Below are positions 16,295-26,347 of a DNA stretch of 64,000 nt, in pieces. How positions within the stretch are numbered: position 1 is the stretch's first letter; each line of letters starts with the position of its first letter. Origin of the DNA: DASWJZ01 sp963846475 (GTDB taxonomy: Bacteria; Pseudomonadota; Alphaproteobacteria; Rhizobiales; Afifellaceae); contig CAWJVZ010000004.1 of assembly GCA_963846475.1 (NCBI GenBank), positions 1,612,001-1,676,000 on the forward strand, given 5' to 3'. The position numbers and the translations under genes are program-made. A model generated the notes under the pieces. The model did not search any database. It was not told where the DNA came from and worked only from the letters and a program-made list of their open reading frames with translations.

Positions 16295-19200
16295 ATGAGT
16301 GGACGTCAAGCAGGCCGCGTCAGGGCCCGCCGCACTCCCAGCGTCGGCGGCAGCGCCAGCAGCTACGGCCCCGAGGCGCCCTATAGCGCCGCCGCCTATG
16401 CGGCCGAAGCCTACGGCTCGGCCACGCTGACGCTGCCGAAAGGACAGACCGGCCTGCGCGGCCTGCTCATGGGCTCGGCCGCCGCGGCGACGCTGTTCCT
16501 CTCCGTGCCGCGGCAGGCCTACGGCGCTCCGCAGCCCTGCACGGTTGCCGGCGACACGGTCACGTGCGAGGGCGACCAGTCCGCCGGCGTCTATTACAAC
16601 AGCGTCGTCTACGACACGCTGATCGTGCAGAACCTCACGACCGACATCACGCCGCCGCCCGGCGTCGACGGCGTGAAGTTCAGCAACGACACCGACGGCG
16701 ACGACCTGACGGTGCGGGTCGACCTCCTATCCGGGCCGGGCGCGCCGCACGTGATCAGCGTCGTTGATGCGCAGGGCATTTATGTCTACGACAGGAACCG
16801 GCCCGATACCGGCGCCCTGGACGTGGAAAGCCTGGGCGACATCGTCGGCTCGGGCACGGCCGGCGGCATCGACGTCCGCACCGAGGCCAGCAATTTCGCC
16901 GGCGGCACCGCCTCGGCGGGCGCGGTAAGGCTCTCACACACAGGCGACATCGACACGCCCTATTCCGCCGTCGAGGCGCGCAGCTCCAGCGGCGCCTATG
17001 ACGAGTTCGCCAGCGGCAACAGCACCGCCGGCGACGTCTCGGTCACAATTGTCGGGAACGTCGCTCAAACCAATGCTGCGTCCTTCTCGATCGGCGTGAT
17101 CGAAGCATCCAGCGTGGCGACCAAGGATTTCAGCGCCGCCTCGCCCGCCACGATCGGCGACACGCTGGCGGGCAACGTCTCGATCGATCAGACCGGCGAT
17201 GTCACCGGAGCGGACCCGGATAGCACCGGGCTGTACGGCGAGTCGGTCGCCCGGGCGTTCGCGAATTTCGCCGGAACCTACGGCAAGGCAGGCGACACCC
17301 GCTCCGGCAACGTCAGCGTTGTCAGCCGGGGCGACACTGCCGTCGGCAATTCTGGCATCGACGTCCGGAGCTATGCAGCGACCCGGGTTGCCGACTACGG
17401 TGCGCCGGCCAGCCGCAATGCGGTCGCAGGCAATGCGTTCAGCGGCAATGTCCTCGTGGACAGCGCGGGCACGATCACGGCCGATGACGGTGTAGACACC
17501 TCGACCTCGGCCCTATCCAGCGCTCAACTTTATTACGTCGACGGCGTCGTCTCGGCGCGGGCCGGCAATGCAACCGGCGGCGATGCGACAGTCTCCCACC
17601 AGGGCGATATCATTGCGACCGGCAATTACGGAGATGCTATCGACGCCTACAGCTCCGCGCGTTCCAGGGCGGGGTCGGGCGGATTCTATTCGCCCGCGGG
17701 GGCGAGCGTCGCCAGCGCCGTTACGGGCAATGTGCTTGCCGGCGACGTGAGGGTCTCGTCTTCCGGCGACATCGCTACTTTGGACGACGCGATCTTGGCC
17801 AACAGCTACGCCGGGACGGGCGGGTCGTTCGCAGAAGCCATAGGCGCCGACAGCGCCAGCTTCGAGGCCGGCGATGCAACGAGCGGCAACGTATTTATCG
17901 AGCATGCCGGCGACCTTGGAGGCGATGTCGACGGCTACGCCGCCGCCCGTTCCACGGCCGTGGCGTCCAGCCTGCTTGCGGCCACCGCGACGGCCGGCAG
18001 CGCCAATTCCGGCGGCGTGGTCATAGCGACAGATGGAGCCGTCAATTCCGAAGATGACGGCATCAACGGCCGCGCCCAGGCCGGGAGCTTTGCGGCCGCC
18101 TACGGCAGCCTGCCTGAACTCCCGGTCTATTCCTATGACGCCGTCGCGCTTGCCGTCGCCACCGGGACAGCCACCGCCAATGCGACAGCGGCAATTGCCG
18201 CAGCGGGCGACGTCTCGGTCACCCAGATCGGCGCGCTGTCGGCCGCGTATCGGGGCATCGAGGCGAGAAGCTATGCGGACAGCGACGCCCTAGCGGCCGG
18301 GGCCGAAAGTTTCAGCACGGCCACCGGCGTTCTGAGCAGCGGCACGGCCGTCGCCGGCATCGAAGGAGCCACACGGTCCGGCGATGTGACGGTGTATAGC
18401 CGAGGCGCCATTTCCGCGGCCAACGCCGAAGACGCCTATGGAACCGGCATTGTTGCCCGGAGCCGCGCAAATACCGATGCTCGCGCCGCTGCGGGATCCC
18501 TCTACTACGCACCGGTCGCGCTGGCGAACGACCTGAGCGCACAAGCGGGTGACGCAGCCAGCGGCAATGTCAGCATCGACAGCGAGGGAGCAGTCACCGG
18601 CGAGGACGGCATCCGAGCCTCCAGCGATGCTGCCAGCCAAGCGCGCTCCTTGGATGCGCTGAGCGCCGAAGCGGCGGCCGGCAGCGCGGCCAGCGGCGCC
18701 GTCACCATCCGACAGGTAGGCGACGTGACTGCTGCCGCCGGGACCTATGCAAACGACGGCATCGAGGCCGTCAGCGGCGCCGAAGCCGACGCGTTTGCCG
18801 ATACCCATTATAGCGGCAGCGCTGCGTCCGCGACGGCTGGCGATGCCGCCTCCGGCGCGGTCGAAATCTCGTTTACCGGCGACCTCACAATGGGCCGGGG
18901 CATTGGTCTACTTGCCGACAGCTACGCCGGGACCCAAGCCAGAGCGCGCTTGGCCTACTGCTATTGCGGCGACATCGTGATTCCGGCCAGCGCGCAAAGC
19001 GTCACTGCACAGGCCGGCAATGCCGTTTCAGGCAGCGCGTCGGTCAGCCATTCGGGCACGCTCGTCACCGGGTATGAGGGGGTCGTCGTCGAAAGCAGCG
19101 CCTACACGGAGGCAGAAGCTTACAGCACCGGAACAGCGGCCGCGACAGCCGGAGACGCCGAAGAGGAGACGCGGTCCGGCCACGTGACGGCGGTCAGCCG

Positions 19201-22200
19201 CGGCGATATCTCTGCCGGCAACGAAGAGGACGAATATAACGGGGTGATCGAGGAGGTCTACAGCGGCGCGATCGCCGCGGTCAGCGACGCCGACACGGAC
19301 GCCTTTGCATATGCTGCTTCGCAGGCCGCGGCTGAAGCCGGCAAAGTCTCCTCAGGCAACGTGATTGTCGACGGCGGCGGCGATCTCAGCGGCGACTACG
19401 GCATCCTGGCGGCCAGCACCGCCGCCGCCCGGGCGAGCGCCTATGGCGGCCCGACGGCGGGAGCAAGCGCCGGCCCTGCGACCAGCCGGGACGTGACCGT
19501 TCTGCAACAGGGCGACATCGACGTGCTGGACGGAGAGCGGAGCGGCAACGGCATCCGAGCCTCCAGCGATGCTGACAGCCAAGCGCGCTCCTTGAATGCG
19601 CTGAGCGCCGAAGCGGCGGCGGGCAACGCGACCAGCGGCGCCGTCACTGTCCGACAGGTAGGCGACGTGACTACCGCCGCCGATGACGATCAGCACGACG
19701 GCATCGCGGCCTATAGCGAGGCTCGCGCCGACGCGTTCGCTCGCACTCACTATACCGGCACCGACGCTTCCGCGACGGCCGGGGATGCCGCCTCCGGCGC
19801 AGTGGGAATCTCGTTTACCGGCGACCTTACAATAGGACGGGGAACCGGCATCTACGCCAGCAGCTTTGCGCGGACCGACGCAAGAGGGGACTTCGGCGAC
19901 TGCTATTGCGAGGACGTCGCGTTTCCCGCCAGCGCGCAAATCGTCATTGCAGAGACCGGGAATGCCGTCGCGGCGACCGCCTCGGTCAGCCATGCGGGCG
20001 CGCTCGTCACCGGCTATGAGGGCATCGTGGCCGAAAGCGACGCCTACGCGGTGGCAGACGCCTACAGCACCGGAGCGGCAGCCGCGACAGCCGGCGGCGC
20101 CGAAGGGGAGACGCGGTCCGGCGACGTGACGGCGGTCAGCCGCGGCGACATCTCGGCCGGCAATGAGGAGGACGAATACGACGGCGTGATCGAGGAGGTC
20201 TACAGCGGGGCGATCGCCGCGGTCAGCGACGCGGACACGGGGACCTTTGCATATGCTGCTTCCCAGGCCGCGGCTGAAGCCGGCAAAGTCTCCTCAGGCA
20301 GCGTCATTGTCGACAGCGGCGGCGACCTCAGCGGCGACTACGGCATCCTGGCGGCAAGCAACGCCGCCGCCCGGGCAAGCGCCTATGGCGGCCCGACGGC
20401 GGGAGCAAGCGCCGGCGCTGCGACCAGCCGTGACGTGACCGTTCTCCATCAGGGCGAGATCGACGTGCTGGACGGAGAGCGGAGCGGCAACGGCATCATC
20501 ATCTATTCCTATGCGGAAGTCGCCGCCGAGGCGCGCGCCTTCCAGGCCGGCGGCAGCGCGAGTTCCTTCAACGGCGACGCGTCATCCGGTGCGGTCAGCG
20601 TTACATCCGTCGGCGATATCTCGGCCCCGCGCGGCGCCGGCATTTCCGCCGACACCTCCGCATCGACCGGGTATTCCGACGGGCAGTACGAAGCGAGCGG
20701 CGCCGCAAGCGCGACCATGCAGACCGGCGAGGCGACGTCGGGCGACGCGTCGATCCACCAAGCCGGCGCCGTCACCTCCTACTATACCGGCCTTTATGCG
20801 ACTAGCCGCGCGCTTTCAACGGCGGTTGCCAAAAGTGCCGGGACGGCGTCGGCATCGGCAGGCGACGCGAGCGCCGGTTCGGTCATCGTGACGGCCAACG
20901 GCCCGATCTCGTCCGGCCATTATGACGGCATCTATGCGGCGAGCCAGGCGGGCAGCTTCGCGGGCGCCTATGGCAGTCCCGGCGGAGCCGATGCGAGCGC
21001 CACGACGGGGGCGGCCACGGCGGACGACGTCTCGGTCATCAGCGATTCGAGCATCGTTGCCGCGCAGAGCGGCATCGTCGCATTGAGCGAGGCTTATAGT
21101 CTTGCCGCGGTCTACGCCGCCGAGGGCGGGGCGCTCCTGGCTCTGGAAGGCGGCGCGACCAGCGGCGGCGACGTCTCGGTCGAGAGCGGCGGCGCGACCG
21201 ACGCGGCGATCATTGGCATCGACGCGCGCAGCCGGGGCGGATTCGGCAACGTCGTCGTCGAGAGTTTTGGCGACATCAACGTGGCCGGTAGCGCCGACCC
21301 GCAGCCGCTCCCCGCGCTTCCGGCTGGAACGGTCGACCCCGACACGATCCGCGCCGGCATCCTCGCCTTCAGCGGCGCGGGCTTCGGCTTTTCCGCGGCC
21401 GCGGGCGCCACCGCGGTGACGCTGGACGCGGCGGCGATCACGACGAGCGGCGGCCAGGTGCATGGCATCGCCGCTTTCGGTGCCACGAACGAGGTGGTTC
21501 TTCAGGACCGTGCGTCGATCGTTGCAACCGGCGACGCCGCTGCCGGCATCCTCGTCGGCCCGCAAGTCTCCGGCGCATTCGTCCCGGCCGTCGTGGAGAA
21601 TGGCGTCGTCGTGCAAGGAGGCGCAAGCACCTATGCCGCCGCCGGCTCGACAAACGTCGTGCGCGTCGGGACCGGCTCCGGCGTGGCGTCGCAGAATGGC
21701 ATCGCCATCCTCGACATCGAGGGCGTCGCCTTCCGCGAAGACGTCGAGGAGGGCGAGGAAGCGGGCGACATTCCCGCCGCGACCGTCGCATCGGCGCAGA
21801 ACCAGACGAGGGTCGAAATCGCCGGCACCGTCGCCGGCGGGCAGGCGGCCGTGGTGCTGAACGGCGCCGACGACGAGGTGGCGATCGACCCCGGCTACAC
21901 CATAACCGGGCTTGTCGACGGCGGCGAAGGCGGCGAGGTCGATGGCGACACTTTCGCGTTCGGCATTGCCGAAGGCTGCGACTGTGCCGTCACCTTCGAC
22001 GTTGGCCTGATCGACGGCAACGACACGCTCAACTCCGACGATCAGTACGTCAATTTCGAGAATTTCTTGAAACAAGGGCCGAGCACCTTCACGCTCGTCG
22101 GCGACAATCCCGAGATCCTGGAGCTGCCGGTCCTCGGCGGCGAGCTCCTCGTCAACGGCACACTGGTCAATGCCTTCATCCCGATTTCTTCCGGCGGCCT

Positions 22201-23647
22201 GCTCGGCGGCACCGGGACGATCGGCTCCTTCGACGCCGGCCCCGGCGCGATCGTCGCACCCGGCGCCTCCATCGGCACGCTGCACGTTACCGGCGACGGG
22301 CATTTCGCCGCCGGTTCCTTGTTCCAGGTCGAGGTGAATGCCGACGGCAGGGCCGACCTCCTGGAAGTGGGCGGCGTGGTGACCATCGACGGCGGCACCA
22401 TCGACGTGCGCGGCGAGCCCGGCAGCTACCCGCACTCGCAGCTGTGGACGGTGATCACCGCCCAGGCGGTGACCGGCACGTTCAACGAGGTCGTCGACGA
22501 CCTGCCCGACATCGAGGTGTTCGACATCTACGAGCCGGACAGCGTGCTCCTTGGCTACACGAAGGAGACCTCGGGCTCGCTCACGCATAAGGAGAACGCT
22601 CCGGCGAGTCTTGTTGGCGCGGGCTTCGACGCCCTGAATTTTGCCGAGACGCTGCAGGAGCGCGGCCATTTCCTGGCGGCCGGCTTCAGCCCGGCCATGC
22701 CGGCGCTCGCCTACCTCCCGGTTCCCGAAGCCGACGCCCGCGGGGCGGCGTTCCTCGCCACCAACGGCGTGGCGGACGCGGCGGTCGCCGCCTCGCCGGC
22801 GGCGCGCGCCGGCTTCGGCGTCTGGGCCGGCGCTTTCGGCACGGCGGTGGAGGACGACGGCGAGGACGGTTTCGACAGTAAGTCGCTCGGCCTTGCCGGC
22901 GGCGTCGAGGCGGTGCTCGGAGACGCCTATTCCAGCTCGGTCATCGGCCTGGCCTTCGGGCATTCGGAGACGGACGTCTCGGTGACGGATGGGGACGCGG
23001 ACATCGAGGGCGTGCATGTCGGCCTCTACGGCGCGCATCAGCGCGGCCGGCTCAACGTCTCTGCGGCGGCGGGCTATTCCTGGTTCGATTTCGACCTCAG
23101 CCGCCGCATCGAGCTTGACGGCGGCGGCTCCGTCGGCGCCAGCGCCGAGCCGGACGGCCACGCCTTGAGCGGCTCGCTGCAGGTGAGCTACGACATCGCC
23201 GAGATCTTGGGGACGCCGGGCTGGCTGGTGGCCCCGACGGCGCGGATCAACGCCATCAGCGCGCATCGCGACGGCTTCACCGAAGAGGGCGCCGACATCC
23301 TCGACCTGACGGTGGAGGAGGACGACCTCAACCAGGTGCTGCCGGCGGCCGGCATTTCGCTCGGCACCACCTGGCGCTCGGGCGGGCTGGTGGTCAAGCC
23401 GGAGCTGCAGCTCCTCTACGAGCATGTCTTCGGCGATGCCGACGTGACCGGCCAATCCGCCATCCCGGTCGCCGACGCGACGTTCACCACTGAAGTATCG
23501 GCGGGCGGGCGCAACCGGCTAGCGCTCGGGGCGGGGCTCGGCATCGCCTTCTCCGACAACATCTCGGCGCATATCCGCTATGACGGCAGCCTGTCGGGAG
23601 AGGCGGACAGCCACCGCGCCTCGGGAGCCTTCAGCGTCCGGTTCTGA
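16295..23647 (+). CDS. Giant repeat-rich autotransporter (type Va)
   Basis: About 2,450 residues. A 50-residue extension precedes a signal peptide ending near residue 78 (GSAAAATLFLSVPRQAYG-A). The passenger (about 100-1750) holds some 30 copies of a loose 45-70-residue motif, roughly SGNVxVxxxGDI ... GIxAxSxA, as expected of a long beta-helix rich in Ala, Gly, Ser and Asp. A non-repeat segment to about 2100 includes the autochaperone-like TIDGGTIDVRGEPG. From about residue 2172 (GFGVWAGAF) to the terminal Phe (GAFSVRF) is a beta-barrel translocator. GGGGG eight bases before the ATG at 16295 is the best start; GTG at 16289 is possible. Divergent from ialB. Likely an adhesin or surface-layer-like protein; no protease motif was seen. 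Confidence 0.9.
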   Translation: MSGRQAGRVRARRTPSVGGSASSYGPEAPYSAAAYAAEAYGSATLTLPKGQTGLRGLLMGSAAAATLFLSVPRQAYGAPQPCTVAGDTVTCEGDQSAGVYYNSVVYDTLIVQNLTTDITPPPGVDGVKFSNDTDGDDLTVRVDLLSGPGAPHVISVVDAQGIYVYDRNRPDTGALDVESLGDIVGSGTAGGIDVRTEASNFAGGTASAGAVRLSHTGDIDTPYSAVEARSSSGAYDEFASGNSTAGDVSVTIVGNVAQTNAASFSIGVIEASSVATKDFSAASPATIGDTLAGNVSIDQTGDVTGADPDSTGLYGESVARAFANFAGTYGKAGDTRSGNVSVVSRGDTAVGNSGIDVRSYAATRVADYGAPASRNAVAGNAFSGNVLVDSAGTITADDGVDTSTSALSSAQLYYVDGVVSARAGNATGGDATVSHQGDIIATGNYGDAIDAYSSARSRAGSGGFYSPAGASVASAVTGNVLAGDVRVSSSGDIATLDDAILANSYAGTGGSFAEAIGADSASFEAGDATSGNVFIEHAGDLGGDVDGYAAARSTAVASSLLAATATAGSANSGGVVIATDGAVNSEDDGINGRAQAGSFAAAYGSLPELPVYSYDAVALAVATGTATANATAAIAAAGDVSVTQIGALSAAYRGIEARSYADSDALAAGAESFSTATGVLSSGTAVAGIEGATRSGDVTVYSRGAISAANAEDAYGTGIVARSRANTDARAAAGSLYYAPVALANDLSAQAGDAASGNVSIDSEGAVTGEDGIRASSDAASQARSLDALSAEAAAGSAASGAVTIRQVGDVTAAAGTYANDGIEAVSGAEADAFADTHYSGSAASATAGDAASGAVEISFTGDLTMGRGIGLLADSYAGTQARARLAYCYCGDIVIPASAQSVTAQAGNAVSGSASVSHSGTLVTGYEGVVVESSAYTEAEAYSTGTAAATAGDAEEETRSGHVTAVSRGDISAGNEEDEYNGVIEEVYSGAIAAVSDADTDAFAYAASQAAAEAGKVSSGNVIVDGGGDLSGDYGILAASTAAARASAYGGPTAGASAGPATSRDVTVLQQGDIDVLDGERSGNGIRASSDADSQARSLNALSAEAAAGNATSGAVTVRQVGDVTTAADDDQHDGIAAYSEARADAFARTHYTGTDASATAGDAASGAVGISFTGDLTIGRGTGIYASSFARTDARGDFGDCYCEDVAFPASAQIVIAETGNAVAATASVSHAGALVTGYEGIVAESDAYAVADAYSTGAAAATAGGAEGETRSGDVTAVSRGDISAGNEEDEYDGVIEEVYSGAIAAVSDADTGTFAYAASQAAAEAGKVSSGSVIVDSGGDLSGDYGILAASNAAARASAYGGPTAGASAGAATSRDVTVLHQGEIDVLDGERSGNGIIIYSYAEVAAEARAFQAGGSASSFNGDASSGAVSVTSVGDISAPRGAGISADTSASTGYSDGQYEASGAASATMQTGEATSGDASIHQAGAVTSYYTGLYATSRALSTAVAKSAGTASASAGDASAGSVIVTANGPISSGHYDGIYAASQAGSFAGAYGSPGGADASATTGAATADDVSVISDSSIVAAQSGIVALSEAYSLAAVYAAEGGALLALEGGATSGGDVSVESGGATDAAIIGIDARSRGGFGNVVVESFGDINVAGSADPQPLPALPAGTVDPDTIRAGILAFSGAGFGFSAAAGATAVTLDAAAITTSGGQVHGIAAFGATNEVVLQDRASIVATGDAAAGILVGPQVSGAFVPAVVENGVVVQGGASTYAAAGSTNVVRVGTGSGVASQNGIAILDIEGVAFREDVEEGEEAGDIPAATVASAQNQTRVEIAGTVAGGQAAVVLNGADDEVAIDPGYTITGLVDGGEGGEVDGDTFAFGIAEGCDCAVTFDVGLIDGNDTLNSDDQYVNFENFLKQGPSTFTLVGDNPEILELPVLGGELLVNGTLVNAFIPISSGGLLGGTGTIGSFDAGPGAIVAPGASIGTLHVTGDGHFAAGSLFQVEVNADGRADLLEVGGVVTIDGGTIDVRGEPGSYPHSQLWTVITAQAVTGTFNEVVDDLPDIEVFDIYEPDSVLLGYTKETSGSLTHKENAPASLVGAGFDALNFAETLQERGHFLAAGFSPAMPALAYLPVPEADARGAAFLATNGVADAAVAASPAARAGFGVWAGAFGTAVEDDGEDGFDSKSLGLAGGVEAVLGDAYSSSVIGLAFGHSETDVSVTDGDADIEGVHVGLYGAHQRGRLNVSAAAGYSWFDFDLSRRIELDGGGSVGASAEPDGHALSGSLQVSYDIAEILGTPGWLVAPTARINAISAHRDGFTEEGADILDLTVEEDDLNQVLPAAGISLGTTWRSGGLVVKPELQLLYEHVFGDADVTGQSAIPVADATFTTEVSAGGRNRLALGAGLGIAFSDNISAHIRYDGSLSGEADSHRASGAFSVRF
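18608..19549 (+). repeat. 942-bp tandem unit 1 inside the autotransporter gene
   Basis: This unit and the next one begin with the same bases (GGCATCCGAGCCTCCAGCGA) exactly 942 bp (314 codons) apart, and each contains six passenger repeats in the same order. Their 3' halves are nearly identical over several hundred bases, so the duplication is recent and in frame. Confidence 0.85.
19550..20491 (+). repeat. 942-bp tandem unit 2 inside the autotransporter gene
   Basis: Second copy of the six-repeat block. The 5' part has diverged more than the 3' part, notably in the Cys-containing segment YCYCGDI versus DCYCEDV. This suggests gene conversion or unequal divergence after duplication. Confidence 0.85.
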
Positions 23648-23848
23648 AGGGAGCGGCGCGATACAAATCGCCGCACGGAGTCGCGGCGCTGATCACCGGC
23701 AACCAGAGGGTCGAGCGGCCGCGCCAGCACCGGGCCGCTACTGGACACGCGGATAAGGGGACGAACGAACGACTGCTTTTTTGACCTCGCGCTCGTAAGC
23801 AGACCTTCCGGTTTCGGCCAACTCTGGCCGTTTGCGTAGGTCCGCTTT

Positions 23849-25365
23849 GCGCCGATTTCGTTGAAAAAGGCGGCGGTTGCGGTGGGCGGGGTGGGCTGAT
23901 TCAGTTCCTCTGAAGCGGAGGGACTGAGTCGATGATGGGGGCACGGCAGGTCGACCAGGCAGCTCTGTTCTACGAGTTCTCGCTCGACCGTCACGTGCCA
24001 GCCGATCACCTCGTGAGATCGATCGACAGGTTTGTTGAACTCGATGCTCTGAGGCGGGAGCTCGCGCCGTTCTACAGCGCTATCGGGCGGCCCTCTATCG
24101 ACCCCGAACTGATGATCCGCATGCTGCTGGTGGGCTACTGCTTCGGCATCCGCTCGGAGCGGCGGCTATGCGATGAAGTGCACCTCAACCTCGCCTATCG
24201 CTGGTTCTGCCGGCTCGGGCTGGACGGTGCTGTGCCCGACCACTCGACCTTCTCAAAGAACCGGCACGGCCGCTTCCGCGACTGCGATCTGTTCCGGCGG
24301 CTGTTCGAAGCGACGGTGGAGAGGTGCATGGCCGAGGGGCTGGTTGGCGGTGAGGGCTTTGCGGTCGATGCCAGTATGATCAAGGCCGACGCCAACCGCC
24401 AGCGCTCCATACCCGGTGCGGAGGGGCTTCCGGCTGACGTGGTGAACCATGCCGTGCGCGAGTATCTGGCGGTGCTCGACGACGCGGCATTTGGCGCCGC
24501 CACGCCGGTCGTGCCTAAGTTCATCTCGCCCGCCGACCCGGCCTCGCGCTGGACGGGTGCGAACGGCGGACTCGCCTTCTTCGCCTACTCGGACAATTAC
24601 CTCATTGATCTCAAACACGCCGTCATCATGGACGTTGAGGCGACCACCGCGGTCAGGCCCGCCGAGATCGAGGCGGCCAAGCGGATGATCGACCGCACGC
24701 AGGAGCGATTCGGCATCTGGCCGCAGCGGCTCGCGGCCGACATGAGCTACGGATCTGCCAAGACCCTCGCCTGGCTCGTCCACGAGCGCGATATCGAGCC
24801 GCACATCCCGGTGTGGGAGAAGGGTGTGCGCACCGACGGCGTCTTCTCCTCGCGCGGTGACTTCACCTACGACATCCGGGCCGACGTCTATCGCTGCCCA
24901 GGCGGTAAGGTGCTCGCCACGACCGGCGTGTCGGACAATGACGGGCAGCTCCGTTACCGCGCAAGCAAGCACGACTGCCACGCCTGTGCGCTGAAGCCAC
25001 GCTGCTGTCCCAAGGAGCCCTCGCGCAAGGTCCTGCGCTCGGTCCACGAGGGTGCTCGTAACTTCGCTCGCGACATCGCCAAGACCGATGCCTATCTGAC
25101 CTCTCGTCGCGAGCGGAAGAAGGTAGAAATGCTGTTCGCGCACCTCAAACGCATTCTCAAGCTCAACCGATTGCGCCTGAGAGGTCCTAACGGAGCAAAA
25201 GACGAGTTCCTCATGGCCGCTACCGCCCAGAACCTCCGGAAACTCGCCAAGATCATCCCGCTGCCGATGCAGGCAGCCCCTGCCTGAGCGCCAAACCCCT
25301 GCTCGCGCCAATCCGGCACCAACCTCAGCTCCCGCTAAGGGCCGACTTCTTCAACACAATCCGCC
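23849..25365 (+). mobile_element. IS1182-family insertion sequence
   Basis: A complete-looking IS of about 1.5 kb: one transposase gene between imperfect inverted repeats. Left end GCGCCGATTTCGTTGAAAAA; right end, reverse complement, GGGCGGATTGTGTTGAAGAA. Conserved positions are GATT, GTTGAA, AAG and CGGC. Exact boundaries and target duplication could not be fixed by eye. A 200-bp relative of the same ends is at 8.9 kb. Confidence 0.75.
23932..25287 (+). CDS. IS1182-type DDE transposase
   Basis: A 451-residue transposase with the typical layout. The N-terminal DUF772 region reads LDRHVPADHLVRSIDRFVEL and RPSIDPELMIRMLLVGYCFG. The catalytic domain has GEGFAVDASMIKADANRQRS (first Asp) and PQRLAADMSYGSAKTLAWLV (second Asp). 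A Cys-rich insert follows (YRCPGG, CHACALKPRCCP), then a C-terminal domain with RKKVEMLFAHLKRILKLNRL, whose Glu is the likely third catalytic residue. Length and reading frame are intact, so the element may still be active. Confidence 0.9.
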   Translation: MMGARQVDQAALFYEFSLDRHVPADHLVRSIDRFVELDALRRELAPFYSAIGRPSIDPELMIRMLLVGYCFGIRSERRLCDEVHLNLAYRWFCRLGLDGAVPDHSTFSKNRHGRFRDCDLFRRLFEATVERCMAEGLVGGEGFAVDASMIKADANRQRSIPGAEGLPADVVNHAVREYLAVLDDAAFGAATPVVPKFISPADPASRWTGANGGLAFFAYSDNYLIDLKHAVIMDVEATTAVRPAEIEAAKRMIDRTQERFGIWPQRLAADMSYGSAKTLAWLVHERDIEPHIPVWEKGVRTDGVFSSRGDFTYDIRADVYRCPGGKVLATTGVSDNDGQLRYRASKHDCHACALKPRCCPKEPSRKVLRSVHEGARNFARDIAKTDAYLTSRRERKKVEMLFAHLKRILKLNRLRLRGPNGAKDEFLMAATAQNLRKLAKIIPLPMQAAPA

Positions 25366-25942
25366 CATTCCGGCCACAAATCGAGCGTCCCGTCGAGGAT
25401 TGTGCCGTTCGCCTCTTCAAGGACCTTAATCACACTCGCCTGATTGGTCGTAACGCAACCACGCCCCTGAGCGCGGCGAAGCGCAAGCGGCGATCACGCA
25501 ACAGGCTTCGTTCCTCGCCCGCGGTGCGCGGTTGGCAGTGGTCCGGCCATTAGCTCGGGATAATCGACGATTTCCACCGCGGCCAGCGCTTAGAGCGCTT
25601 CAGCGGCCGACGCGACCACCGCTCGAACCTTCTCTGCTGAATTAGGTGAACGGCGCTTATGACCCGTTCGTCGCTGCGAGCGCACGTCTGAGCAGTTTCG
25701 GCCCAACACCCTCGGCCATTTCTAACGCTCCGCATTGTTGAAGGAGTGCAAATCGTGGCGCTTAGGGCGACGGCTGGGAGGAGGTTTGTCTCGGCAGCCG
25801 GCGCCCCGCTCATGGGAGGTTAATCCATCGAGCTGCGGAGCGGTGTGAAGCGGAAACGCTCCGCAACGGCAGCTTACGCCGAATCTAAGGCTTGGGAAGC
25901 GTCTCTTGCGGTTAACCTGTCGGTAACGTGTGAAGGAGCACC
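25366..25942. other. Gene-free stretch after the IS
   Basis: About 580 bases with no gene I can recognise. A fragment on the minus strand at about 25380-25440 (VIKVLEEANGTILDGTLDLW) looks protein-like but is too short and broken to name. The right part holds the first copy of the repeat at 25834-25901. Confidence 0.4.
25834..25901 (+). repeat. Palindromic repeat, copy 1
   Basis: TGCGGAGCG and CGCTCCGCA form a 9-bp stem around a 14-base loop. It is followed by a tail ACGGCAGCTTACGCCGAATC and GGGAAGCG that is shared with copy 2 at 26505-26576. It looks like a REP-type intergenic element. Confidence 0.6.
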
Positions 25943-26155
25943 GTGAAGCCGACGGTAGAGTTGAAACAGATGAGCAACCCTTTACCCGACTTTGTGGCAA
26001 ACGAGTCCGGCGCAGCTGCTGTCGAATATGCTCTGATCACTGCTCTGGTTTCGGTTGCCGTCATCGCCGTCTTTACGACTCTCGGCACTAACTTGGCGAA
26101 CAAGTTCCAGGAAACGATCGAACTGCTGTTCCAGCAGGGAACCCATGTTTTCTGA
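25943..26155 (+). CDS. Flp-family type IVb pilin
   Basis: A 70-residue pilin. After a short hydrophilic leader comes NESGAAAVEYALITALVSVA, the Flp motif in which prepilin peptidase (TadV/CpaA type) cuts after Gly, leaving Ala-Ala with Glu at about position 5 and Tyr next. A single hydrophobic helix and a short tail (LGTNLANKFQETIELLFQQG) complete it. Flp pilins build Tad pili used in surface attachment. No tad/cpa assembly genes are in the window. The GTG at 25943 has GAAGGAG just before it; the ATG at 25970 would give a shorter leader. Confidence 0.88.
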   Translation: MKPTVELKQMSNPLPDFVANESGAAAVEYALITALVSVAVIAVFTTLGTNLANKFQETIELLFQQGTHVF

Positions 26156-26239
26156 CCCGCCCTCTACAAGCTTGACACAGGCTTGGCCTGTGGTGAGCGT
26201 TTGGCTCGCGGAGCCGAACGGGCGTTAGGAGGGAGCAAA

Positions 26240-26315
26240 TGGCGCGCCCGGAAGGGATTGAACCTCCGACCCTCGCGTTCGAAGCGCGATGCTCTGTCCA
26301 CTGAGCTACGGGCGC
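26240..26315 (-). tRNA. tRNA-Arg (anticodon TCG)
   Basis: On the minus strand: acceptor GCGCCCG/CGGGCGC with encoded CCA, D arm TAGCTCAGTGGACAGAGC, anticodon loop CTTCGAA (anticodon TCG, reading CGN codons) and T arm GGAGGTTCAATCC. All stems pair. It lies between the pilin and the XRE regulator. Confidence 0.95.
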
Positions 26316-26318
26316 TGA

Positions 26319-26347
26319 AAAGGGCGACGGGGATGCCTCCTCCGTCG
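26319..26347 (+). repeat. Hairpin with GGGCGACGG arms, copy 1
   Basis: GGGCGACGG-N11-CCGTCGCCC is a perfect 9-bp stem directly upstream of tRNA-Arg. The same arms recur at 26446-26487. Function unknown. Confidence 0.55.

Noticed and set aside
19080..20480. Near-identical blocks considered as a CRISPR-like or satellite array
   Set aside because: The repeats are in frame, of unequal length and encode beta-helix turns; they are part of the autotransporter gene.
20816..23455. Long minus-strand frame of 879 codons opposite the autotransporter
   Set aside because: Mirror of the GC-rich repeat gene; composition is Arg/Asp/Ala-rich and unlike any protein. The plus-strand frame has signal peptide and barrel.
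24253..25311. 352-codon frame opposite the transposase
   Set aside because: Overlap of a clearly coding DDE transposase; no recognisable domain.
25550..25813. Minus-strand frame of 87 codons after the IS
   Set aside because: No start signal, Arg/Trp-rich, no similarity I recognise.
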